Positions 1 through 8,309 are shown, counted from the stretch's first letter. The stretch: DNA of 15,702 bases from Acidimicrobiales bacterium (GCA_025358985.1 JANYHQ010000534.1:1-15702); one strand, 5' to 3'. The notes: generated by a model from the letters alone, not told the origin. Program-made: numbers and translations.

Positions 1-1062
1 GACCCCGGGGGATTGTTGGATTCGGTTGAAGGTCCGATCTACCTGGACGAGATCCAGCGTGGCGGTGACGATCTCATACGATCGATCAAAGTACGAGTTG
101 ATCGCGACCAACGTCCGGGGCAGTTCGTCTTAGCTGGTTCAACCCAGTTCCTCACCGTAGCGACCCTCTCCGAGTCGTTGGCGGGTCGTGCGTCCATTGT
201 GGACCTATGGCCATTTTCGGTTGGGGAAGCGCAGGCCGAGAACGAACGATTCATTGACCGGGCTTTTGATGCGATGGCCGGACCGTGGCCTACCTCAACA
301 CTCGTCAAACAGGACTATCTGGAGTTGGCGGTGCTGGGCGGCTTCCCCGGCGTCCACCAACTGCCCAGTGAGCGTCTGCGCCGATTGTGGTTTGGCGACT
401 ACGTACGCACTGTCACACAACGAGACATCCGCGACATTTCCCGGGCCCGAATGATTACCCAACTCCCCGACCTGCTGCGAGTTCTGGCGGCGTGCTCCGG
501 AAACGAACTGGTCCTCTCCACAGTCGCCGCCGACTCTGGCTTCAATCCCGAGACCCTGCGTGACTATCTTGCCCTCCTCGAAACGGTGTACCTGTTCACA
601 CCATTGCGGGCCTGGTCGCGCAACCTCTCCAGCCGTGTCAAACATCGACCGAAGGTGCACCTGGTCGATTCAGGTCTGGTGGCGGCGTTGAGCGGAGCCA
701 CGTCCCAGTCGCTCTTGCAGCCCACATCTGTTCTCGCCGGTGGTCTACTCGAAACGTTCGTGGTCCAAGAGCTTCGAAAACAACTTGGATGGTCGGAGAT
801 ACAACCATCCATGTTTCATTTCCGGGACCGATCGGGACCCGAAGTCGATGTCATCCTCGAAGCACCTGATGGACGCATCGTTGCCTGTGAAGTGAAGGCT
901 GGACAGGATGCCGGTGCTGATGACTTCCGATGGTTGGAGTACGTGCGTCAACGCGCCGGAGCCAGTTTCGTCGCCGGGATTGTGCTTCACGCCGGACAAC
1001 GCGTGGTGCCGTTCGGCGATCGTTTGTGGGCGGCGCCGATTTCATCGTTGTGGATCTCATGA
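1..1062 (+). CDS. AAA_14 / DUF4143 family ATPase, 5' part missing
   Basis: This is the C-terminal ~350 residues of an AAA_14/DUF4143 protein, a P-loop ATPase family fused to a DUF4143 domain and found in many bacteria and archaea without a settled role. The frame is open from base 1, so the TTG at 13 is unlikely to be the true start and the Walker A region lies upstream of the window. Visible in the fragment are Walker B (GPIYLDEIQR), the sensor-1 region (LAGSTQF) and the ESLAGR arginine-finger segment, followed by the DUF4143 half (ELVLSTVAADSGFNPETLRD, then VHLVDSGLVAAL). Near the C-terminus, PEVDVILE followed by ACEVKAG resembles the D...ExK pattern of PD-(D/E)xK nuclease folds. The ending APISSLW is usual for the family, so the 3' end looks complete. 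Family assignment is firm; cellular role unknown. Confidence 0.9.
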   Translation, partial: DPGGLLDSVEGPIYLDEIQRGGDDLIRSIKVRVDRDQRPGQFVLAGSTQFLTVATLSESLAGRASIVDLWPFSVGEAQAENERFIDRAFDAMAGPWPTSTLVKQDYLELAVLGGFPGVHQLPSERLRRLWFGDYVRTVTQRDIRDISRARMITQLPDLLRVLAACSGNELVLSTVAADSGFNPETLRDYLALLETVYLFTPLRAWSRNLSSRVKHRPKVHLVDSGLVAALSGATSQSLLQPTSVLAGGLLETFVVQELRKQLGWSEIQPSMFHFRDRSGPEVDVILEAPDGRIVACEVKAGQDAGADDFRWLEYVRQRAGASFVAGIVLHAGQRVVPFGDRLWAAPISSLWIS

Positions 1063-1090
1063 TTGTGGATCTCATGATTGTGGAGCTGAT
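1050..1090. repeat. 15-bp tandem repeat across the ATPase stop codon
   Basis: The unit gtggatctcatgatt occurs at 1050-1064 and 1065-1079, followed by a partial copy with two mismatches at 1080-1090. Because 15 is a multiple of three, the ATPase stop TGA (1060-1062) is repeated in the same frame at 1075-1077. It looks like local slippage or duplication and has no visible function. Confidence 0.85.
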
Positions 1091-1144
1091 CCGCCAGCAG
1101 CAAAATGGTTTGGCACCGACACCGATGGTTGACACACTGAGCAC

Positions 1145-3094
1145 ATGACCCTGGTCCGTACGGCATGCCCGCTCGACTGTCCCGATGGGTGCAGCCTCAC
1201 GGTTGATGTGGTGGATGGTCGACTCAAGTCAGTGGATGCCACGCCGTTGGGCGATGCCGCCAATCCGCTCACTGCTGGGTTCATCTGTCAGAAGGTGAAG
1301 CACCATGCCGAGCGGGTATACGGACCAGACCGGATCCTCACACCGCTCATCCGTACCGGGGATAAGGGGACGGCCACCTTCCGCCAGGCGTCGTGGGATG
1401 AGGCGGTGGGCGTGGTGGCCAACGCCATTCGTTCGGCAATTGCTGCTCATGGGCGAGGCAGCGTGGTGCCGTACCTCTACAACTCCTCGGGTGGGGTGTT
1501 GGCGGCCACCTCACTTGGCGACAGAGTCTGCGCCGAACTGGGGTTGGCTCATGTGGAGCACACCATATGCGCAGCTACGTTCGCAGCGGCCAAGCAACTG
1601 GTGTTCGGCTCCATGCTGAGTGCGGAGCCGCTCGATGTGGTGCACAGCCGCTACATCGTGGTGTGGGGTGCCAATCCCACCATCTCCAACACTCACCTGC
1701 CCCCGCTCATCACCCAAGCGGTGCGCCAGCACGGTGCGCGCCTCGTGGTGGTGGACCCTCGCAGGACGGCCCTGGCCAGTCGCGCCCACCGACACTTGGC
1801 CGTGCGCCCGGGCACCGACGTAGTGCTGGCCGCCGCCATGGCCCGACATCTGCATGAGCAACAGTTGACGCAGCTTAATTTTATCAGTGCGCATAGTACT
1901 GGGGTGGACGAGTTTCTGGAGGCGGCGCAAGTGTGGACGTTGGATCGCGCCGCCGACGTCACCGGTGTGGCGGCCGCCGACATTGCCGCCGCTGCCGAGG
2001 AGTGGGCCACCACCCGGCCTGCCATGTTGCGAGTGGGATGGGGCATGGAACGCAACCGCAATGGCGGATCTGCCATCACCACCGCAATGGCACTGCCCAT
2101 ACTCATGGGTCACTTCGGGGTACGCGGTGCAGGGATCATGCACAGCACATCGTCGGGCAACGCTGTTGACGTCTCCGCCATCACTCGATCGACCACCACT
2201 ACAACTCGGCGGTCGGTGTCCCAAAATCATTTGGGGAATGTGCTCAACTCGCAAGTCCCCGAAGATCGTGTCGAGGTGCTCATTGTGCAGGGGGCCAATC
2301 CGGCGCTCATGAATTTGGACCAACGGGCGGTGCGCCAGGGATTACTACGCCACGATTTGTTCACGGTGGTGCATGAGCAGGTGATGACCGACACCGCCCG
2401 TTACGCCGACGTGGTGCTGCCCGCCACCACCCATTTCGAGTCGCCCGACCTTGCCTCGTCATACGGTAGTTACATCGTTCAACCAATGCCCGCCGTCATC
2501 GACCGTGTAGGTGAGAGCCGCACCAATGCCGAGCTGTGGGCTGCCCTCGGAGAACACCTGGGCGTGGGCGGACTCGACGCCGACCCGCACACCATGATGG
2601 CCGCGATCACCACGCCACGGCCGCTGGATGAGCCCCGACCGGAGGCCACCACCATCCAGATGGTTCATACGTTTCCCAGCCACGCTCATGGGCGCTTTCA
2701 TCTCGTCCCACCCGTGTTCGTAAGCGCACCTATCACAACCTATCCACTGACGTTGCTGTCACCGGCCAGCAACAAGCTCATCAATTCCATCTTCGGTGAA
2801 CGTCATCACGAAGCGCCCACTATTCATATTCATCCCGATGATTGTGCTCCCCGGGCCATTCACCACGGGCAAACAGTGGTGGTGTACAACCAGTTGGCCC
2901 ACATCGAACTCACTGCTCACATCACCACAGACATACGGCCCGGAGTGGTGGCGGTGTCGAAAGGATCGTGGTCGCGTGCTTATGGAGGTGTCGACGCACT
3001 CACTGTCAACGCACTCATCCCGGCGGATGTGGAACCTCTGGCAGGGGGAGCGTGCTTCAATGACGCTCGGGTTGATGTGCGTCCAGCCACCTGA
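1145..3094 (+). CDS. molybdopterin (Mo-bis-MGD) oxidoreductase, single subunit
   Basis: A 649-residue DMSO-reductase-superfamily protein. The N-terminal Fe4S4 domain has cysteines C8, C12, C16 and C48 (Cx3Cx3Cx31C), the arrangement of formate dehydrogenase and related enzymes. The body is the molybdopterin-guanine-dinucleotide domain (VVWGANPTISNTHLPPLI, VVDPRRTALASRAHRHLAVR, GWGMERNRNGG, QGANPALMN). The C-terminal molydop-binding domain spans about 530-645 (LLSPASNKLINSIFGERHHE, ending PLAGGACFNDARVDVR). No twin-arginine or Sec signal precedes the Fe-S motif, so a cytoplasmic location is likely. The substrate and the Mo ligand cannot be read from sequence; C142 in TICAA is a nearby candidate. 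No electron-transfer or membrane subunit is encoded beside it. The ATG at 1145 begins three codons before a typical family start and has no clear Shine-Dalgarno site. The 3' end overlaps the convergent flavoprotein gene by 38 bp. Confidence 0.93.
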   Translation: MTLVRTACPLDCPDGCSLTVDVVDGRLKSVDATPLGDAANPLTAGFICQKVKHHAERVYGPDRILTPLIRTGDKGTATFRQASWDEAVGVVANAIRSAIAAHGRGSVVPYLYNSSGGVLAATSLGDRVCAELGLAHVEHTICAATFAAAKQLVFGSMLSAEPLDVVHSRYIVVWGANPTISNTHLPPLITQAVRQHGARLVVVDPRRTALASRAHRHLAVRPGTDVVLAAAMARHLHEQQLTQLNFISAHSTGVDEFLEAAQVWTLDRAADVTGVAAADIAAAAEEWATTRPAMLRVGWGMERNRNGGSAITTAMALPILMGHFGVRGAGIMHSTSSGNAVDVSAITRSTTTTTRRSVSQNHLGNVLNSQVPEDRVEVLIVQGANPALMNLDQRAVRQGLLRHDLFTVVHEQVMTDTARYADVVLPATTHFESPDLASSYGSYIVQPMPAVIDRVGESRTNAELWAALGEHLGVGGLDADPHTMMAAITTPRPLDEPRPEATTIQMVHTFPSHAHGRFHLVPPVFVSAPITTYPLTLLSPASNKLINSIFGERHHEAPTIHIHPDDCAPRAIHHGQTVVVYNQLAHIELTAHITTDIRPGVVAVSKGSWSRAYGGVDALTVNALIPADVEPLAGGACFNDARVDVRPAT

Positions 3095-4304
3095 GCATCC
3101 CTTGGGCAGCGGCCACCGCAGTGGCAAATGTGGCCTGCAGCAGATAGCCGCCCGTGGGGGCATCCCAGTCGAGCATCTCCCCTGCCACAAAGGTACCGGG
3201 GAGTTTGCGGAGCATCCAGGTGTCATCGATTTCGTTGAGCGCAATGCCGCCGGCGGTGGAGATGGCCCGGGCGATGGGCATCACCGCCGTCAACATCACC
3301 GGCACCGCCTTCACCAATGCGGCCAAGGTGTGAGCATCGGTGGGGAGTTGGCGGTGCGCCTCCCGCATGAGAGCCACGCCCACTGGCGATACCCCGGCCG
3401 CTTTGCGCAACGAGTTCGACTGCGTCTGCCCATGACGTGAGTGAACCAAACGATCAGCCAACCATTCGACGCTCACGTCAGGACGCAAGTCGACCAGTAC
3501 TTGCACCGGACCCTGTTCGTCGATGGCTGCCCACAACGCCGATGACAATGCGTATACCGCACCACCCTCAATACCACGTGCGCTTATCATCAACTCGCCC
3601 CGTACGGAATGCTCTGCAAACGTGAGTGCCACGTTCTTCACTGGTTCGCCAGCAAAACGCTGGGCCATGACTGGCGACCACTCCACTTCGAACCCGGAGT
3701 TGGCCGCCCGCAATGGGTTCACCCGGATACCTAGCGCGCGTACCGAATCCACCCATCCCCCCTCCGACCCCGTTCCGGGCCAACTTGCTCCACCGAGGGC
3801 CAGCAGCACCGGGCGATGGCCAACCGTGATGTCGTCGAATTGGGGAACACCCGCCGATGACCAACCATGAAACCGTGCCCCCGTAATCCGCTGTATCCCC
3901 AGATCATCCAGGCGATGCAACCACGCTCGAAGTAGTGGCGTGGCCCGCATCGACTGCGGAAATACCCGGCCACTACTACCAACAAACGTGGGCTGACCCA
4001 AACCCTCACTCCACGCCCGCAACTCAGTCGGGCCGAACCCGGTGATGGCCGAGGCCAACTGGGCGCTGGCTGACCCATAGCGGGTGAGCATGGCGTCCAC
4101 CGGCTCGGAGTGCGTGAGGTTCAATCCACCCCGACCGGCCAGTAAGAACTTTCGCCCGGGAGCCCGCATACCATCCACCAACGTCACACTGACCCCGGCG
4201 GTGGCCATCACCTCGGCTGCCATCATCCCAGCCGGTCCAGCGCCGATGACCACCACAACGCCGCCCACGTCTCGGCTGGGGGTGGTCTCCATTCCCACCA
4301 ACAT
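3057..4304 (-). CDS. BaiN/HI0933-type NAD(P)/FAD-dependent oxidoreductase
   Basis: A flavoprotein of the HI0933-like (BaiN/TIGR03862-type) group, about 415 residues as called. The FAD-binding Rossmann motif is VVVIGAGPAGMMAAE (residues 17-31), followed by the family signature GRKFLLAGRGGLNLTHSEP (50-68). The C-terminal FAD-contacting region reads STAGGIALNEID, then FVAGEMLDWDAPTGGYLLQA. Members are soluble FAD proteins of mostly uncertain substrate; BaiN of Clostridium scindens acts on bile-acid intermediates, but that role cannot be transferred here. The frame extends upstream to 4562, but those ~86 residues lie antisense to the permease gene and look non-coding. I prefer ATG 4304, with ATG 4292 as an equally plausible alternative. 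The start is only 33 bp from the divergent permease start, so any promoters must overlap coding sequence. Confidence 0.9.
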   Translation of the reverse strand: MLVGMETTPSRDVGGVVVVIGAGPAGMMAAEVMATAGVSVTLVDGMRAPGRKFLLAGRGGLNLTHSEPVDAMLTRYGSASAQLASAITGFGPTELRAWSEGLGQPTFVGSSGRVFPQSMRATPLLRAWLHRLDDLGIQRITGARFHGWSSAGVPQFDDITVGHRPVLLALGGASWPGTGSEGGWVDSVRALGIRVNPLRAANSGFEVEWSPVMAQRFAGEPVKNVALTFAEHSVRGELMISARGIEGGAVYALSSALWAAIDEQGPVQVLVDLRPDVSVEWLADRLVHSRHGQTQSNSLRKAAGVSPVGVALMREAHRQLPTDAHTLAALVKAVPVMLTAVMPIARAISTAGGIALNEIDDTWMLRKLPGTFVAGEMLDWDAPTGGYLLQATFATAVAAAQGMLRWLDAHQPERH

Positions 4305-4337
4305 ATTGCCAAGTGAGCTCTGGCATGCTCTGCGGTC

Positions 4338-6926
4338 TTGAACGGCCACCGTGGGGGACTCTGGCGACTCACTGCGCGCAGTATCCGTATTCGCCCCGTT
4401 CGTTTTGCCCTCACCTGCACCGCGGTGGTGCTCGGCGTGGCTTTCGTGGTGGGCGCACTCACGCTCACCGACACCATTCGGGCGGGCTTTGATGATCTCT
4501 TTGCTGACCTTTCTGCCGGTACCGACATACAGGTCCGGGCGCAGTCGAATCTGGCCCGCCAAGGCGTAACGTTCCGCCGCCGGATACCCAGCACACTTAC
4601 GGCCCTGATCAGCGCCACACCAGGAGTGGTGGCAGCCATTCCCCGGACCCAGGGGGTGGCGTACCTGGTGGGCGACGATAACAAGGTGGTGGGGGGCGGT
4701 GGCGAAACTGGACCCGACCCCATCGCCGCGTCATGGCCTACCGATCAGAGGGTGAGCCCGTTCCGTTTGGTAACGGGCCACGCCCCGGCCAACGGCCAAT
4801 TGGTGGTGGATGTCCGTAGTGCCCGTGACGGGAGACTGCGTGTGGGTAGTCGGGCTCGTGTACTCACCAAGGGCGTACCGGAGATGATGACGATCGCTGG
4901 TCTGGTGCGATTCGGTTCCGCTGACTCACCCGCGGGCACGCCCGTTCTGCTGTTCTCCGCCGATGATGCGGCGCGCCTACTGGGAACTCCGGGCGAGGTG
5001 GACAGTATCGACCTTGTGGTGGCCGACGGTGCTTCGACTGAGGCTGTCATCGGGCGGCTCAACGCGCAGTTACCGGCCGGTGTGGAGGCGGTGGATGGAG
5101 CGCAGGTCACGCGGGAACGCCAATCCGGGGCCCAGTCCCGCTTGCGTTTCTTCACGGCCTTCTTGTTGTTGTTTGCCGCACTGTCGTTGGTGGTGGGGGC
5201 ATTTCTCATAGCCAACACGTTCGCCATCACCGTGTCACAACGAACCCGCGAACTGGCACTGCTTCGGGCACTGGGGGCACAGCGCGCTCAGATCGTGCGC
5301 TTGGTTCTGGGCGAAGCATTCGTGGTGGGTACGGTGGCGTCCGCAGTGGGCATCGCCGCCGGAATCGCCATTGCGGTGGCACTGCGCGCTGCGTTGCGGG
5401 CCACAGGATTGGAATTGCCCACCGGACCCACCAGGGTCACCATCTCCACGGTGATTGTCGGTGCCCTCATTGGAGTGGTCACCACCATGTTGGCCGCCAT
5501 CGCCCCATCGTGGCGGGCGGGTCGGGTGGCACCGTTGGCGGCGCTGCGCGACAGCGAGGCGGAACAGCCATCAGCGCGCATACGAACCGTCGTCGGTGCA
5601 CTCGTGATGGTGGTGGGAACCGTGGGACTTCGCCAAGGCGCACTACTCCCCTCGCTGGGGCTGGCCGGGGCGGGCACCGCACTGCTGTTCCTCGGTATCG
5701 TGATGGCCGCTCCATTTCTGGCTCAACATCTCACGTGGTGGCTGGGCGGTCCCATCACCCGGGTGTCGGGCATCACCGGGGTGTTGGCCCGTCAGAACTC
5801 ACGACGTAACCCCCGTCGTACCGCCATCACCGCCATGGCGCTCACCGTGGCGGCTGCAGTGTCGTGCTTTGCGGTGGTGCTGGGGGCATCGTTCAAGGCA
5901 TCACTCACCACTGCCGTGTCTGGGGGCATCCGTGGCGATTATGTGGTGCGTGGTGGTGGATTCGGCTTCGGTGGGCTGCCGCCGTCGCTGGCCGCCCGTA
6001 TTGCGGTGTTGCCCGAAATGGCGGCGTCCACCGGGGTGCGATACGGGTTCGCCAACGTTTCCGGGCCCAAGCGCAAGGCGGTAACACGCGTGGTGGTGGC
6101 GCGTGTGGGGGCCCGGCCCATTGCCGCCTTCGATGCCCGGGTCGCCGATCGTTTGCTTGACGTCGGGTTGCGACGAGGCCGTCTCGCCGATCTCGGCCCT
6201 GGCCGAATTGGTGTGTCCCAGAAGGAGCTGGACGAAAAGGGGTGGCGGGTGGGTGACACCCTCACGCTCACCTTTCCCCAGGGCACCACCCGGGTGCGGA
6301 TTGTGACGTCGTTCCGGAATTCATTGGCCTTCGATTTCGCTATGTCGATAGATGCGCTGGCGTCGTTGGTGCCCGACCAGTTCGACTTCGTGGTGTACGT
6401 CAAAACCAGGAGCGGCATCACTTCTTCGCAAGCCAAGTCGGCACTCGAACGGGTTGCTGCTGATGTACCGCTGGCCAAGGTGTTGGACCAGTCACAATTC
6501 ACGGCTGGGCTCACACAGAGCGTGGACCAACTGTTCACCCTCATCGTGGCGCTCATGGGCCTGGCGGTGGCCATCGCTGTCATGGGGATCGCCATCACGC
6601 TCACCCTCACCGTGCATGAGCGCACCAGGGAGTTGGGGCTGCTGCGGGCAGTGGGTATGTCACGGGCGCAAGCCCGTGCGGTGATCCGATGGGAGTCGAT
6701 CATCATTTCGGTGTTTGCCACGGTGCTCGGTATCGGTCTGGGCGTGATTGCCGGGTGGGGCCTGACGCGCGCACTGCGCAGTGAGGGGCTGGGTGAACTC
6801 CGTATCCCTGTCACGGGCATTGGCGCACTGGTGATTCTGTCGGTGGTGGCTGGAGTGGCCGCAGCAGTGATTCCCGCCCGACGAGCGGCGGCCGTCAATG
6901 TATTGGCGGCCATCGCACAATCGTGA
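4338..6926 (+). CDS. FtsX/MacB-type ABC transporter permease (two modules)
   Basis: An 862-residue integral membrane protein with two FtsX-like permease modules. The first transmembrane helix is at about 23-45 and is followed by a periplasmic/MacB-type extracytoplasmic domain to about residue 265. Helices then fall near 270-297, 322-350 and 366-390, more lie at 415-460, the second module opens at about 495, and helices close the C-terminus. Each module carries the coupling motif after its helix: QRTRELALLRALGA (301-314) and, near 760, ERTRELGLLRAVGM. Relatives export lipids, peptides or antibiotics or act in envelope stress, normally with an MJ0796/LolD-type ATPase encoded next door, which is missing here. 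The only initiation codon that fits is TTG 4338; a stop at 4314-4316 and lack of an in-frame ATG exclude much extension (CTG 4320 is possible). The stop overlaps the next gene's start by 4 bp (GTGA). Confidence 0.93.
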   Translation: MNGHRGGLWRLTARSIRIRPVRFALTCTAVVLGVAFVVGALTLTDTIRAGFDDLFADLSAGTDIQVRAQSNLARQGVTFRRRIPSTLTALISATPGVVAAIPRTQGVAYLVGDDNKVVGGGGETGPDPIAASWPTDQRVSPFRLVTGHAPANGQLVVDVRSARDGRLRVGSRARVLTKGVPEMMTIAGLVRFGSADSPAGTPVLLFSADDAARLLGTPGEVDSIDLVVADGASTEAVIGRLNAQLPAGVEAVDGAQVTRERQSGAQSRLRFFTAFLLLFAALSLVVGAFLIANTFAITVSQRTRELALLRALGAQRAQIVRLVLGEAFVVGTVASAVGIAAGIAIAVALRAALRATGLELPTGPTRVTISTVIVGALIGVVTTMLAAIAPSWRAGRVAPLAALRDSEAEQPSARIRTVVGALVMVVGTVGLRQGALLPSLGLAGAGTALLFLGIVMAAPFLAQHLTWWLGGPITRVSGITGVLARQNSRRNPRRTAITAMALTVAAAVSCFAVVLGASFKASLTTAVSGGIRGDYVVRGGGFGFGGLPPSLAARIAVLPEMAASTGVRYGFANVSGPKRKAVTRVVVARVGARPIAAFDARVADRLLDVGLRRGRLADLGPGRIGVSQKELDEKGWRVGDTLTLTFPQGTTRVRIVTSFRNSLAFDFAMSIDALASLVPDQFDFVVYVKTRSGITSSQAKSALERVAADVPLAKVLDQSQFTAGLTQSVDQLFTLIVALMGLAVAIAVMGIAITLTLTVHERTRELGLLRAVGMSRAQARAVIRWESIIISVFATVLGIGLGVIAGWGLTRALRSEGLGELRIPVTGIGALVILSVVAGVAAAVIPARRAAAVNVLAAIAQS

Positions 6927-7732
6927 AATGGTGCGGAATGGAACTCGGTGAACTGCGTATCGACCCTGTGGTGGACGGTGTGGGGCGCTTCGTGCCCACC
7001 AAGACGTTCATGGGTACCAGCGACGAAGATTGGTCTGTCCATCAGGATCTGCTCGGCACCGATGGAAAACTGGAGTTTGTGATGGGCGGGTTCTTGATAC
7101 GAGGGTTGGGGCACACCACGTTGGTGGACTTGGGCCTGGGTGTGGACACGCTGATGGGCATCACCGGTGGATCGTTTCTTGACAATCTCACGGCGCTTGA
7201 AGTTTCTACTGACGACGTCACTGATGTGGTGTTCACCCACCTCCATCGGGACCACATCGGCTGGGCGGTTACCAATGGTGAGCCCACCTTTGCCCACGCC
7301 ACCTACCGGGCTTCTCAAGCCGACGTTGACTATTTCATCCGTGATCAGCAGGCCAGTCGCGCCGAGTTGGCAACGCTGGATATCATAGGTACGCATATCG
7401 AAGCATGGTCGGAAGGTACAACCACCAACCTGGTGCCCGGCATCGACCAGTTCGGCGCTCCCGGTCATACTCCCGGTTCCAGCGTCATCGTGTTGTCGAG
7501 CAAGGATCAGCGGGCAATGTTGTTGGGGGACGTGGTGCACTGCCCGGTGCAGTTGCTGGATGAGGAGTGGGCCGGACTGTTCGACGTGGACCCAGTTTTG
7601 GCCCGAGCCACCCGCACCGCATTGGCTCGGGAGATGGAGGGTGATCCCACCCTGTTGGCGGGAGCACATTTCCCGGGAATGCATTTCGGTCGCCTCATCG
7701 CCGGCGCCGGCCGTCGTCAGTGGACCGTGTAG
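6923..7732 (+). CDS. metallo-beta-lactamase-fold metallo-hydrolase
   Basis: A 269-residue MBL-fold enzyme. The dinuclear metal site is complete: THLHRDHIG supplies H106, H108, D110 and H111; APGHTPGSS gives H182; LLGDVVH gives D203; and AGAHFPG gives H249. The architecture and length resemble the lactonase/glyoxalase-like MBL hydrolases common in actinobacteria, several of which hydrolyse lactones or thioesters, but the substrate cannot be inferred. GTG 6923 overlaps the upstream permease stop (GTGA), implying translational coupling and co-expression; ATG 6938, five codons downstream, is the alternative start. A hairpin lies 8 nt past the stop codon, consistent with the end of a two-gene operon. 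Confidence 0.92.
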   Translation: MKWCGMELGELRIDPVVDGVGRFVPTKTFMGTSDEDWSVHQDLLGTDGKLEFVMGGFLIRGLGHTTLVDLGLGVDTLMGITGGSFLDNLTALEVSTDDVTDVVFTHLHRDHIGWAVTNGEPTFAHATYRASQADVDYFIRDQQASRAELATLDIIGTHIEAWSEGTTTNLVPGIDQFGAPGHTPGSSVIVLSSKDQRAMLLGDVVHCPVQLLDEEWAGLFDVDPVLARATRTALAREMEGDPTLLAGAHFPGMHFGRLIAGAGRRQWTV

Positions 7733-7740
7733 CGCGCTGC

Positions 7741-7761
7741 CTGTCTCCGGGTTGGGGACAG
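7741..7761 (+). terminator. hairpin after the permease-MBL operon
   Basis: ctgtctcc and ggggacag form an 8-bp stem with one G-U pair and a 5-nt loop (gggtt), starting 8 nt after the MBL stop codon. No T-tract follows, so it is either a U-tract-less terminator, as often proposed in actinobacteria, or an mRNA 3'-end stabilising hairpin. Confidence 0.45.
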
Positions 7762-7783
7762 CCAGCCGATGGTCCGGCACCAT

Positions 7784-7805
7784 TTTTCCAACATCAGCGC
7801 GGGAA
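7784..7805 (+). repeat. 22-bp repeat, copy 1 (inverted partner at 10720-10741)
   Basis: This 22-nt stretch is identical to the reverse complement of 10720-10741. It encodes FSNISAG in the frame started by ATG 7769, as it does in the antitoxin relic started by GTG 10756. Flanking similarity is limited to the CAT/CAC histidine codon just upstream. Confidence 0.85.
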
Positions 7806-7978
7806 CAGTCTGCGGAGGGGCCAGCTCAGTGAAGACGCACCGGGCTGCGCCCGACTTGAACCACGTCCTTGGGCTGATGCTCCGAGCGGGCGGCTCTTGT
7901 CACCCTTCTTCGTCCGCACGTGAACGAGTTTCACCGCAGCGCAGAAGCGGAGCGGGCTGCGACTGATTTCAGTGACCC

Positions 7979-8305
7979 GTGGCCGTGAACGCCAATCCGG
8001 CGTGGGCGGAACTTTGGATTGTCGAGGCGGGCCGCTCTCAACGTCCTGCACTCGTGCTCACACGCCCAGACGCCGTAGACCGCATGAACCGAGTACTCGT
8101 AGCCCTCGCCACCACCACCGTTCGGGGACTGCCCTCCGAAGTCGTGGTGGGCCCCGACGAGGGCCCGCAGTTGCGCTGCGTCCTCGACCTCGACACACCC
8201 GAACTGCCGATTCGTTCCAAGTTCATCGAGTTCATCGCAATGTTCCCCATTGGCCGCTGGGATGAGGTGTGCGACGCCATGAGTGCCGCAATCAATTGTG
8301 GATGA
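7979..8305 (+). CDS. MazF/PemK-family toxin (solo)
   Basis: A 108-residue protein with the MazF/PemK endoribonuclease pattern: ELWIVEAG (strand 1), RPALVLTRPDA, VLVALATTTVRGLPSEVVVG, CVLDLDT and a C-terminal helix RWDEVCDAMSAAINC. In E. coli MazF the catalytic residues are R29 and T52; R22 in RPALV and the T45-T47 run align with them. Members cleave single-stranded RNA at short motifs and are neutralised by a MazE-like or ribbon-helix-helix antitoxin encoded just upstream. No such gene is visible here. The usual M-x-R-G-D/E-[IL]-W start is replaced by MAVNANPAWAELW. GTG 7979 and GTG 7985 are both possible starts and neither has a Shine-Dalgarno site. An overlapping frame beginning GTG 7972 (MTRGRER) resembles a canonical toxin start, so a small frameshift near the 5' end may have occurred. 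It looks intact otherwise. Confidence 0.8.
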   Translation: MAVNANPAWAELWIVEAGRSQRPALVLTRPDAVDRMNRVLVALATTTVRGLPSEVVVGPDEGPQLRCVLDLDTPELPIRSKFIEFIAMFPIGRWDEVCDAMSAAINCG

Positions 8306-8309
8306 CTAC

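Larger units (their letters stand above)
7733..7978. other. gene-poor stretch between MBL gene and mazF-like gene
   Basis: These 246 bp hold a hairpin (7741-7761), an ATG-led reading frame (7769-7966) beginning MVRHHFSNISAG, and the 22-bp sequence shared with the antitoxin relic at 10720-10741. In a normal MazEF-type operon the antitoxin gene would sit here, directly upstream of the toxin. Beyond the first dozen codons I find no ribbon-helix-helix or AbrB-type sequence in any frame, so if an antitoxin gene existed it has been replaced or scrambled. Confidence 0.5.

Noticed and set aside
1129..1134. TTGACA, a perfect -35 hexamer
   Set aside because: It is only 10 bp before the molybdoenzyme start, so its -10 would lie inside the gene, after a well-supported Fe-S N-terminus.
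4305..4562. N-terminal extension of the flavoprotein
   Set aside because: The extra 86 residues are antisense to the permease N-terminus and lack similarity to the flavoprotein family, whose Rossmann strand begins shortly after residue 1 of the shorter form.
5939..7783. 614-residue minus-strand open frame
   Set aside because: It lies antisense to the permease and MBL genes, whose motifs are clear. The translation has no recognisable domain and has the low-complexity Arg/Ser/Thr-rich composition typical of antisense frames in high-GC DNA.
7840..7870. ttgaacc in 7733-7978 as a possible tRNA T-arm
   Set aside because: The flanking bases do not form a T-stem, and no anticodon arm or acceptor stem can be found on either strand.
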